From positions 1-6,671 of the forward strand of contig JALSGW010000024.1 in NCBI GenBank assembly GCA_026982585.1: a stretch of 6,671 bases of DNA, read 5' to 3'. The notes under the pieces were generated by a model. The model did not search any database, was not told where the DNA came from, and worked only from the letters and a program-made list of their open reading frames with translations. Below are positions 1-6,112 of this stretch, piece by piece (within the stretch, counting starts at the first letter, position 1; every line of letters starts with the position of its first letter). A program made the position numbers and the translations under genes. Origin of the DNA: Alphaproteobacteria bacterium (GTDB taxonomy: Bacteria; Pseudomonadota; Alphaproteobacteria; Geminicoccales; Geminicoccaceae).

Positions 1-309
1 GACCGCACCACCCTGGGGCTGGTGGAGACGGTGGACGATCTCGAGGAGCTGGCCCTGGTGTGGGTGCCGCGGCGGGGCTCGCCGTTGCCGCTCGCCGGCG
101 ACTCCCCCGAGCCGCCCGGAGAGGAGGGGCCGTTCCGCTATCTGGTGCCCGCCTTCGAGCCCGAACTCCTGCCGGGTGCACCCCTGGTCGCAGGCGAAAC
201 CGTGATCGGGGTGCTGCTCGATCCCAACACGCCCCCCGTCGCGCTTGCCACCGCACGGCGGATCCGCGCCCTGCTCGCCCGCCTCGACGCCGGCGCACCC
301 GGCGGGTGA
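1..309 (+). CDS. Unrecognised protein, 3' end only (5' end outside window)
   Basis: An open frame enters from the left edge and stops with TGA at 307-309, giving at least 102 residues. An in-frame GTG at 22 could serve as a start, but the frame stays open upstream of it, so I treat the gene as partial. Codon third positions are mostly G or C, as in the neighbouring genes, which supports real coding. The visible part opens with an acidic, leucine-rich stretch (TVDDLEELALVWVPRRG). A proline/glycine/glutamate-rich linker follows, then a compact C-terminal segment (GETVIGVLLDPNTPP) and a probable amphipathic helix rich in Arg, Ala and Leu. I see no signal peptide, membrane segment or catalytic motif. 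It lacks the acidic DDDIPF-type tail of SSB, the gene often found upstream of gyrA in alphaproteobacteria. I do not recognise the family. It is followed by the gyrA leader, and the gyrA promoter suggests it is a separate transcription unit. Confidence 0.6.
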   Translation, partial: DRTTLGLVETVDDLEELALVWVPRRGSPLPLAGDSPEPPGEEGPFRYLVPAFEPELLPGAPLVAGETVIGVLLDPNTPPVALATARRIRALLARLDAGAPGG

Positions 310-341
310 GGGCGGAGGGCGGGGCACGGGACGGGGCGCCG

Positions 342-363
342 GTTCCTGCTGCGCTGCAGCAAC
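342..363 (+). terminator. Small hairpin after the first gene, possible weak terminator
   Basis: TGCTGC at 347-352 pairs perfectly with GCAGCA at 356-361 across a three-base loop. An outer GT/AC pair can add to the stem with a small bulge. The hairpin lies about 40 bases after the stop of the first gene and just before the proposed gyrA -35 element. Only a short T-containing stretch and a run of C follow it, so it is not a classical intrinsic terminator. It could instead be incidental. Confidence 0.25.
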
Positions 364-392
364 TTGTCCCCCCCGTAGGACAATGCTAGAGG
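364..392 (+). promoter_or_regulatory. Probable housekeeping promoter of gyrA
   Basis: TTGTCCC at 364-370 is followed after 14 bases by GCTAGAGG at 385-392. This resembles the alphaproteobacterial housekeeping sigma consensus described in Caulobacter (TTGACGS, 10-14 bases, GCTANAWC). The GCTANA core is intact and the -35 has the TTG start. Transcription would begin near 397-400 and give a leader of roughly 55-60 bases before the gyrA start. The match is by eye and the start site is inferred. Confidence 0.5.
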
Positions 393-447
393 GGCGGTGG
401 TTCCGTCGCCGGGCGATGGGCGCCGGCCGGCGGTTTCAATTCGGGCG

Positions 448-459
448 ATGGTGCATTGA
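448..459 (+). other. Micro-ORF (Met-Val-His-stop) overlapping the gyrA start
   Basis: ATG GTG CAT TGA reads as a three-residue peptide. Its TGA stop (457-459) overlaps the TTG start of gyrA (456-458), the same geometry as the ATGA overlaps further along this cluster. GyrA has no good Shine-Dalgarno sequence of its own, so terminating ribosomes could re-initiate at the TTG. With only four codons this could be chance. No ribosome-binding site for the micro-ORF is convincing either. Confidence 0.25.
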
Positions 460-3140
460 GCGATCAGGATCGTTCCCCCGCGGTCGAGGCGGTGGCGCTC
501 GAGGAGGAGATGAAGCGCTCCTACCTCGACTATGCCATGAGCGTCATCGTCAGCCGGGCGCTGCCCGATGTCCGCGACGGTCTCAAGCCGGTGCAACGGC
601 GCATTCTCTTCGCCATGCGGGAGGGCGGCTACGACATCGGCAGGCCCTATCGCAAGAGCGCCCGCATCGTCGGGGATGTGATGGGAAAATACCATCCCCA
701 CGGCGATGCGGCCATCTATGATGCCATGGTGCGCATGGCGCAGCCGTTCACCATGCGGCTTCCGCTCATCGACGGTCAGGGCAATTTCGGCTCCATGGAC
801 GGCGATCCGCCCGCCGCCATGCGTTACACCGAGGCGCGCCTTGCGCCCGCGGCCGGCGCTCTGCTCGACGACATCGACAAGGACACGGTCGACTGGCGGC
901 CCAACTACGACGAAAGCGCCCGCGAACCGGTGGTGCTGCCGGCCCAGTTCCCCAATCTCCTCGTCAACGGGGCGGGCGGCATCGCCGTGGGCATGGCCAC
1001 CAACGTGCCGCCGCACAATCTGGGCGAGGTGATCGACGCCTGCGTGGCGCTGATCGACCGGCCGGATCTCGACCTTGCCGCGCTCATGCGCAGGATCCGC
1101 GGCCCCGACTTCCCCACCGGCGGGGTGGTGCTCGGGCGCGGCGGCATCGAGCAGGCCTACCGCACCGGCCGCGGCAGCATCGTGGTGCGGGCGCTGTGCA
1201 CCATCGAGGAGATTCGCCGCGACCGCTATGCCATCGTCGTGAGCGAGATCCCCTATCTCGTCAACAAGGCCCGGCTGGTGGAGAAGATCGCCGAGGTGGC
1301 GCGGGACAAGCGGGTCGAGGGGATCCAGGATCTGCGCGACGAATCCGATCGCCGCGGGGTTCGGGTGGTGATCGAGCTCAAGCGCGAGGCCGACCCCGAG
1401 GTGGTCCTCAACCAGCTCTACCGCTACACGCCCCTGCAGACCAGCTTCGGCGTCAACATGGTGGCGCTCCAGGGCGGGCGGCCGGTCCTGCTCAACCTCA
1501 AACAGATCCTCGAAGCCTTCCTCCGCTTCCGCGAGGAGGTGGTGCTGCGGCGCAGCGCCTTCGAGCTCGAGCGGGCGCGCGAGCGGGCGCATGTGCTGGT
1601 GGGCCTCGCGGTGGCGGTGGCCCACATCGACGAGGTGATCGCCCTCATCCGTGAGGCGCCGGATCCCGACACCGCGCGCAGGCGGCTGATGGAGCGGAGC
1701 TGGCCGGCCGAGGCGGTGCGGCCGCTGCTCGAGCGGGTCGAGGCGGGATGGCAGGAGGCGCGGGCCGAGGAGGGCTATCGGCTCTCCCAGCGCCAGGCCC
1801 AGGCCATCCTCGAGCTCCGGCTGCAGCGTCTCACGGCGCTCGAGCGCGCGCGCATCGACAAGGAGCTTTTGGAGTTGGCCGAGCGCATGGTGGAGCTGCG
1901 CCAGGTGTTGGAATCGCGTCCCCACCGGCTTGCGCTCATGAAACGCGAGCTGGAGGCGGTCAAGGCCCGCTTCGCCACCCCGAGGCGCACCGAAATCGAC
2001 GAGGACGGGGAGGCCGACGCCGATCTCGAGGATCTCATCCAGCGCGAGGACATGGTGGTGACGGTCACCCATCGCGGCTACATCAAGCGGGTGCCGCTTT
2101 CCACCTACCGCGCGCAGCGCCGGGGCGGCAAAGGCCGGTCCGGGATGAAGACCCACGAGGACGATTTCCTCGCCAAGCTCTTCATCGCCGACACCCACAC
2201 GCCCGTGCTCTTCTTCACCAACTTCGGTCGGGTCTACAAGCTCAAGGTGCACCAGTTGCCCCAGGGCACGCCCCAGGGACGCGGCAAGGCGCTGGTCAAC
2301 CTGCTGCCGGCGCTCGGCGAGGGGGAACGGGTGACCGCGGTGCTGCCGCTGCCGGCGGACGAGGCCCGCTGGCGGGAACTGTCGGCGGTGTTCGCCACCG
2401 CCAAAGGCAAGGTGCGGCGCAACGACCTTTCCGATTTCGTGCGGGTTCCGGCCAACGGCAAGCGGGCCATGGGGCTCGAGGCGGGCGACCGGCTGATCGG
2501 GGTGGCGGTGTGCGACGAGGACCACGACCTGTTGCTCGCATCCCGCAACGGCAAGGCCATCCGCTTCCCGGTGGCGGGCCTGCGGGTGTTCCGCTCCCGC
2601 AGCTCGGAAGGGGTGCGGGGCATGGAGCTGGCCGCCGGCGATGAGGTGATTTCCATGTCCATCCTCCACCATGTGGAGGCGAGCCAGGAGGAGCGGGAGG
2701 AATATCTCCGGATCGCCGCCGCCCGCAGGCGCGCCCAGGGGGAGGAGGGGGACGACGGCCATCTCCCGCCGCTCCGGCGCCTGACGCCGGAACGCCTCGA
2801 GGCCCTCGAGCGGCTCGAGGAGTTCGTGCTGGCGGTGACCGAGAAGGGATTCGGCAAACGCAGCTCGGCTTACGAATATCGGGTGACCAACCGCGGCGGC
2901 CAGGGAATCATCAACATCGAGGTGTCTGAGCGCAACGGTCTCGTGGCCGCCACCTTCCCGGTGGAGGACACCGACCACGTGATGCTGGTCACCAACAAGG
3001 GCAAGATGATCCGCTTTCCGGCCCGGGAGATCCGCATCGCCGGCCGCAACACCCAGGGGGTGCGGCTCATCGACGTCGATGCCGACGAACGGGTGGTCTC
3101 GGCCGCCCGGCTTTCGGAGGCCGAACAGGGCGACGACTGA
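456..3140 (+). CDS. gyrA: DNA gyrase subunit A
   Basis: This is the breakage-reunion subunit of the A2B2 type II topoisomerase that introduces negative supercoils using ATP hydrolysed by GyrB. The protein has 894 residues. The N-terminal block EEEMKRSYLDYAMSVIV is followed by the quinolone-resistance region (GKYHPHGDAAIYD, residues 78-89) and AMRYTE with catalytic Tyr124 next to Arg123. The C-terminal beta-pinwheel starts with an intact GyrA box QRRGGKG (residues 554-560), which marks gyrase rather than topoisomerase IV ParC. Residue 85, equivalent to E. coli Ser83, is Ala; Asp89 (Asp87 equivalent) is kept. A charged insertion at about 738-789 interrupts the pinwheel, as in other alphaproteobacteria. 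The acidic C-terminal tail is much shorter than in E. coli. The TTG start at 456 is chosen because MSD and the distance to the EEE-K-SYLDYAM block fit GyrA homologues. In-frame GTG at 492 or ATG at 510 would trim the N-terminal arm. First gene of the cluster; coaD follows after 41 bases without a terminator. Confidence 0.97.
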   Translation: MSDQDRSPAVEAVALEEEMKRSYLDYAMSVIVSRALPDVRDGLKPVQRRILFAMREGGYDIGRPYRKSARIVGDVMGKYHPHGDAAIYDAMVRMAQPFTMRLPLIDGQGNFGSMDGDPPAAMRYTEARLAPAAGALLDDIDKDTVDWRPNYDESAREPVVLPAQFPNLLVNGAGGIAVGMATNVPPHNLGEVIDACVALIDRPDLDLAALMRRIRGPDFPTGGVVLGRGGIEQAYRTGRGSIVVRALCTIEEIRRDRYAIVVSEIPYLVNKARLVEKIAEVARDKRVEGIQDLRDESDRRGVRVVIELKREADPEVVLNQLYRYTPLQTSFGVNMVALQGGRPVLLNLKQILEAFLRFREEVVLRRSAFELERARERAHVLVGLAVAVAHIDEVIALIREAPDPDTARRRLMERSWPAEAVRPLLERVEAGWQEARAEEGYRLSQRQAQAILELRLQRLTALERARIDKELLELAERMVELRQVLESRPHRLALMKRELEAVKARFATPRRTEIDEDGEADADLEDLIQREDMVVTVTHRGYIKRVPLSTYRAQRRGGKGRSGMKTHEDDFLAKLFIADTHTPVLFFTNFGRVYKLKVHQLPQGTPQGRGKALVNLLPALGEGERVTAVLPLPADEARWRELSAVFATAKGKVRRNDLSDFVRVPANGKRAMGLEAGDRLIGVAVCDEDHDLLLASRNGKAIRFPVAGLRVFRSRSSEGVRGMELAAGDEVISMSILHHVEASQEEREEYLRIAAARRRAQGEEGDDGHLPPLRRLTPERLEALERLEEFVLAVTEKGFGKRSSAYEYRVTNRGGQGIINIEVSERNGLVAATFPVEDTDHVMLVTNKGKMIRFPAREIRIAGRNTQGVRLIDVDADERVVSAARLSEAEQGDD

Positions 3141-3181
3141 ACGCCGGCTTCGGTCCGGGCCTGGCTCTGGAGGAGACGAAC

Positions 3182-3706
3182 GTGGGCGAGCGGATCGGCG
3201 TCTATCCCGGCACCTTCGACCCCATCCACAACGGCCACACCGACGTCATCCGAAGGGCCACGCTGCTGGTCGACCGGCTGTTGATCGCGGTGGCCGTCAA
3301 CGCCGGCAAGGATCCCCTTTTCACCGTCGAGGAACGCACCCGCATGGTGGAGGCGGACGTACGGGGTCTGATCGCGCGCAACGCCACCAACGGCGCCCGT
3401 ATCGAGGTGCATCCCTTCGAGAGCCTTTTGGTGCGCTTCGCCGAGCAACACGGGGCGAACATGATCATCCGCGGACTGCGCGCGGTGTCCGACTTCGAGT
3501 ACGAGTTCCAGATGGCGGCCAACAACAAACGCATCGCGCCGGCCATCGAGACCGTGTTCCTGATGGCCTCGGAAACCGTGCAGTTCATTTCCTCGCGCTT
3601 CGTCAAGGAGATCCACCTGCTGGGCGGCGACGTGTCGAGCTTCGTCTCGCCGCAGGTTCTGCAGGAGCTCGACCGCAAGCGGGGACGGACCGCACGGCCT
3701 CGATGA
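3182..3706 (+). CDS. coaD: Phosphopantetheine adenylyltransferase
   Basis: CoaD catalyses the reversible transfer of AMP from ATP to 4'-phosphopantetheine, giving dephospho-CoA, the penultimate and rate-influencing step of coenzyme A synthesis in the cytoplasm. The 174-residue product shows the nucleotidyltransferase signature TFDPIHNGH at residues 11-19 (Thr11 and His19 match E. coli Thr10 and His18) and Lys43 in the substrate loop. It also has IIRGLRAVSDFEYEFQMA from residue 95 with the conserved arginines, and ISSRFVKEI at 136-144, the usual ISS-x-x-VKE motif. The family is normally about 160 residues. The excess is an Arg/Lys-rich C-terminal tail of no known role. GTG at 3182 is preceded by GGAGGAG about six bases upstream, a strong ribosome-binding site. 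No promoter or terminator is evident after gyrA, so co-transcription is likely. The stop overlaps the queA start in ATGA (3703-3706). Confidence 0.96.
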   Translation: MGERIGVYPGTFDPIHNGHTDVIRRATLLVDRLLIAVAVNAGKDPLFTVEERTRMVEADVRGLIARNATNGARIEVHPFESLLVRFAEQHGANMIIRGLRAVSDFEYEFQMAANNKRIAPAIETVFLMASETVQFISSRFVKEIHLLGGDVSSFVSPQVLQELDRKRGRTARPR

Positions 3707-4761
3707 AGCTGGAGCTGTTCGCGTTCGATCTCCCCAAGGAGCTGATCGCCCAGCATCCGGTGCGCCCGCGCGACAGCGCCCGGCTGCTCGTGGTGCCGAG
3801 GCGGGGCGCGTTTCGGGAGGCGCGGGTGCGCGATCTGCCCGCGCTGTTGCGCGAGGGCGATCTGCTGGTGGTCAACGACACCCGGGTGTTGCCGGTGCGC
3901 TTTCGCGCCCGCCGCGAGGACGCGCGCATCGAGGTCACGCTCCTGAGACCGCTCGCCGACGACAGCTGGCAGGCGCTCGCCAAGGGGGCGCGCAAGCTGC
4001 GGGCGGGCGACCGGCTGCGGCTTGCGGAAGGGCTCGAGGCCGAGGTGATGGAGCGCGGCGAGGGCGGAAGGCTGGTGCTGCGCTTCGCGCTTTCGGGCGA
4101 GGCCTTGCGCCGGGCCATCCGGGAGAGCGGCGAGATGCCGCTTCCCCCTTACATCCGTCGCTCCGAGCCGGATGTGCGCGACCGGGACGACTACCAGACC
4201 CTGTTCGCCCGCCGCGAGGGCTCGGTGGCGGCGCCCACCGCCGGTCTGCACTTCACCCCCGAACTGCTGCGGGCGCTCGAAGAGCGCGGCATCGCCACGG
4301 CACGGGTGACCCTCCACGTCGGCCTCGGCACCTTCCAGCCCATCCGCAGCGCCGAGGTGGAGCGCCATCGCATGCACCCCGAATGGTGCGAGCTGCCGGC
4401 CGCCACCTGTGAAGCCATTCGCCGCACCCGGGCCCGCGGCGGACGGGTGGTGGCGGTGGGCACGACGGTGGTGCGCACCCTCGAGAGTTTCGCCCAGCCG
4501 GACGGCACCGTGTGCGCGGGGTGCAAGGAGACCGATCTCTACATCACGCCCGGCTTTCGCTTTCGGGTGGTGGATCTGCTCCTCACCAATTTCCACCTGC
4601 CGCGCTCCACCCTGTTCGTGCTGGTGTGCGCCTTCGCCGGCTTCCGCCGCATGCATGAAGCCTACCGCCACGCGATCGCACGGCGGTTTCGTTTCTTCTC
4701 CTACGGCGACGCCACCCTGCTCGAGCGCCAGGAGGGCTTGGACCTGCCGGAGGCCTCATGA
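3703..4761 (+). CDS. queA: S-adenosylmethionine:tRNA ribosyltransferase-isomerase
   Basis: QueA transfers and isomerises the ribosyl part of S-adenosylmethionine onto preQ1 at position 34 of GUN-anticodon tRNAs (Tyr, His, Asn, Asp), giving epoxyqueuosine. The 352-residue product matches the family along its length: LIAQHPV near the N-terminus, LLVVNDTRVLP (54-64), MPLPPYI (145-151), AAPTAGLHF (176-184), TLHVGLGTFQPI (203-214), VVAVGTTVVRTLE (249-261), LLTNFHLPRSTL (293-304) and RFFSYGDA near the end. The open frame extends upstream inside coaD, but homology begins at the ATG at 3703, which overlaps the coaD stop. The only purine-rich stretch upstream (GGGGACGG, about 14 bases away) is poorly placed, so translation probably depends on coupling to coaD. 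A CxxC pair (Cys271, Cys274) in a loop before the ETDLYITPGF segment is not typical. Its stop overlaps the tgt start, which fits consecutive steps of one pathway. Confidence 0.96.
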   Translation: MKLELFAFDLPKELIAQHPVRPRDSARLLVVPRRGAFREARVRDLPALLREGDLLVVNDTRVLPVRFRARREDARIEVTLLRPLADDSWQALAKGARKLRAGDRLRLAEGLEAEVMERGEGGRLVLRFALSGEALRRAIRESGEMPLPPYIRRSEPDVRDRDDYQTLFARREGSVAAPTAGLHFTPELLRALEERGIATARVTLHVGLGTFQPIRSAEVERHRMHPEWCELPAATCEAIRRTRARGGRVVAVGTTVVRTLESFAQPDGTVCAGCKETDLYITPGFRFRVVDLLLTNFHLPRSTLFVLVCAFAGFRRMHEAYRHAIARRFRFFSYGDATLLERQEGLDLPEAS

Positions 4762-5936
4762 CCGGGGGAATCGGTTTCCGCCTGAAAGCCCAGGACGGTG
4801 CCGCCCGGGTGGGCGAGCTCAAGACCGCCCACGGCCGCATCCCCACCCCCGCCTTCCTCCCCGTGGGCACCGCCGCCACCGTCAAGGCCCTGACGGTGGA
4901 GATGCTGCGGGCGGCGGGCGTGGGCATGATCCTCTGCAACACCTACCATCTCATGCTGCGGCCCGGCGCCGAACGCATCGCCGCGCTCGGCGGCCTGCAC
5001 CGCTTCATGCGCTGGACGGGCCCGATCCTCACCGATTCGGGCGGCTTCCAGGTGATGTCGCTGGCGCCCTTGCGCCGGATCAGCGACCATGGGGTGGTGT
5101 TCCGCTCCCACCTCGACGGACGCAGCCACGAGCTCACCCCGGAACGGGCGGTGCAGCTGCAGGAGCTGCTCGATGCGGACATCGCCATGCAGCTCGACGA
5201 ATGCGTGCGGCTGCCCGCGGACCGATCGACCCTGCAACAGGCGGTGGAGCGCAGCCTGCGCTGGGCCGAACGCAGCCTCGAGGCCTTCCGGCCGCGTCCG
5301 GGCTACGGCCTGTTCGGCATCGTGCAGGGCGGCACCGAGCGCGACCTGCGCCGGCACTCGGCTTGTCAGCTGACCGCCCTCGGCTTCGACGGCTATGCGG
5401 TGGGCGGACTTGCGGTCGGAGAGCCGCAGGAGGCCATGTTCGCGGTGCTGGAGGACACCGTGCCGCTTTTGCCACCGGAGCGGCCCCGCTATCTGATGGG
5501 GGTGGGCAAGCCGCTCGACCTGCTGGGTGCCATCGCCCGCGGCATCGACCTGTTCGACTGCGTGCTGCCCACCCGATCCGGGCGCACCGGCCAGGCCTTC
5601 ACCCGCTATGGGGCGATCAACCTCAAGAACGCCCGCCACGCCGACGATCCCCGGCCGCTGGACGAGCAAAGCCCCTGCCCGGCGGCCCGCAACTACTCCC
5701 GCGCCTACCTCCACCACCTGGTGAAGAGCAACGAAATCCTCGGCTGCATCCTGCTCACCTGGAACAACGTCTGGTTCTACCAACAACTGATGACCGATGC
5801 GCGCGCCGCCATCGCCGCCGGCCGTTTCGCCGACTTCGCGGCCGCCTTCGCGGAACAGCAGCGGCGGGGCGATCTGCCTCCCTGGAGCGGGCCCAAACCC
5901 TGCCTCAGCATGCCGTCCGCCCCGGAATCGGGCTAA
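4758..5936 (+). CDS. tgt: tRNA-guanine(34) transglycosylase lacking most of its zinc site
   Basis: Tgt replaces G34 of GUN-anticodon tRNAs with preQ1, the step before QueA. The 392-residue protein has all the catalytic landmarks: TDSGGFQVMSL with Asp93 (general base), LDEC with Asp147, GIVQGG (187-192), YAVGGLAVGE (213-222), and FDCVLPTRSGR with nucleophile Asp267. The C-terminal zinc-binding subdomain is unusual. Aligned without gaps to E. coli Tgt, Cys302, Cys304, Cys307 and His333 correspond to Ser305, Cys307, Ala310 and Asn336. Three of the four zinc ligands are therefore missing, while flanking residues (RNYSRAYLHHL, NEILG, FYQQLM) are conserved. The frame is uninterrupted. A proline-rich extension of about 20 residues, including one Cys, ends the protein. 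The ATG at 4758 overlaps the queA stop and has GGAGG four bases upstream. Overall identity as a Tgt-family protein is very secure. Whether it is active without the metal, or uses other ligands, cannot be told from the sequence. Confidence 0.96.
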   Translation: MTGGIGFRLKAQDGAARVGELKTAHGRIPTPAFLPVGTAATVKALTVEMLRAAGVGMILCNTYHLMLRPGAERIAALGGLHRFMRWTGPILTDSGGFQVMSLAPLRRISDHGVVFRSHLDGRSHELTPERAVQLQELLDADIAMQLDECVRLPADRSTLQQAVERSLRWAERSLEAFRPRPGYGLFGIVQGGTERDLRRHSACQLTALGFDGYAVGGLAVGEPQEAMFAVLEDTVPLLPPERPRYLMGVGKPLDLLGAIARGIDLFDCVLPTRSGRTGQAFTRYGAINLKNARHADDPRPLDEQSPCPAARNYSRAYLHHLVKSNEILGCILLTWNNVWFYQQLMTDARAAIAAGRFADFAAAFAEQQRRGDLPPWSGPKPCLSMPSAPESG

Positions 5937-5961
5937 CCCTTTGCAAACATTGGCGGGTTAG
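5933..5961. repeat. Seven-base inverted repeat at the tgt stop codon
   Basis: CTAACCC (5933-5939), which contains the tgt stop codon, is exactly complementary to GGGTTAG (5955-5961), with a 15-base spacer. As RNA this is a modest stem with a long loop. A G-rich stretch rather than a T tract follows, so it does not qualify as an intrinsic terminator. It could contribute to 3'-end structure of the gyrA-tgt transcript. Confidence 0.35.
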
Positions 5962-5988
5962 GGGCTGCGGGAGCGGATCGCGCTATGG

Positions 5989-6016
5989 TTTCACGGCCAC
6001 ACTCGCGGCCGCGAAA
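5989..6016. repeat. Hairpin in the tgt-HU spacer
   Basis: TTTC-A-CGGCC (5989-5998) pairs with GGCCG-C-GAAA (6007-6016): nine base pairs, one A/C mismatch and an eight-base loop. A 12-base perfect palindrome, TCGCGGCCGCGA (6003-6014), overlaps the right arm. It lies between the end of tgt and the AT-rich stretch before the HU gene. It may be a terminator-like structure for the upstream transcript or a protein-binding palindrome. The T-poor sequence after it argues against a standard intrinsic terminator. Confidence 0.4.
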
Positions 6017-6075
6017 TGTTCACAAGCGAAAACTTTATCTTTCAGGGGTTTGCCGACCCAGTCTTTTATGATACC
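6013..6075 (+). promoter_or_regulatory. AT-rich region, probable promoter of the HU gene
   Basis: This stretch is conspicuously A/T-rich in an otherwise very GC-rich window, with runs such as GCGAAAACTTTATCTTTC. It holds a good -10-like hexamer, TATGAT, at 6067-6072, about 40 bases before the HU start. No -35 element lies at the standard 16-18 base spacing; TTGCCG at 6050-6055 is too close. The region is therefore a likely promoter area, but the exact elements are unresolved. Low helix stability and A-tracts would also suit binding by nucleoid proteins. Confidence 0.4.
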
Positions 6076-6112
6076 GGCGAGGCGACCCCCTAGGAGCGAT
6101 GGGAGTTCCTCG

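Noticed and set aside
138..2978. Very long minus-strand open frame opposite gyrA
   Set aside because: It mirrors the gyrA codon frame, and its translation is rich in His, Arg, Ala and Leu with no recognisable domain. GC-rich third positions remove stop codons on the opposite strand, which explains its length.
3079..3702. Upstream extension of the queA frame through coaD
   Set aside because: QueA homology begins at the ATG at 3703. The extension lies over coaD in another frame and shows no domain.
3202..5786. Long minus-strand frames opposite coaD, queA and tgt
   Set aside because: Same GC-driven artefact: low-complexity translations with no family features, lying entirely over well-identified plus-strand genes.
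4758..5936. Tgt as a pseudogene because of the missing zinc ligands
   Set aside because: The frame is intact, all catalytic motifs are present, codon use matches the neighbours and the start is coupled to queA, so selection appears to maintain it.
5933..5985. Intrinsic terminator after tgt
   Set aside because: The 7-base stem has a 15-base loop and is followed by G-rich sequence without a T tract, so it is reported only as an inverted repeat.
4409..6112. Upstream extension of the HU reading frame through tgt
   Set aside because: The frame is open by composition, but the extension is Pro/Arg/Ala-rich and unlike any HU protein. The ATG at 6113 has a ribosome-binding site and gives the standard length.
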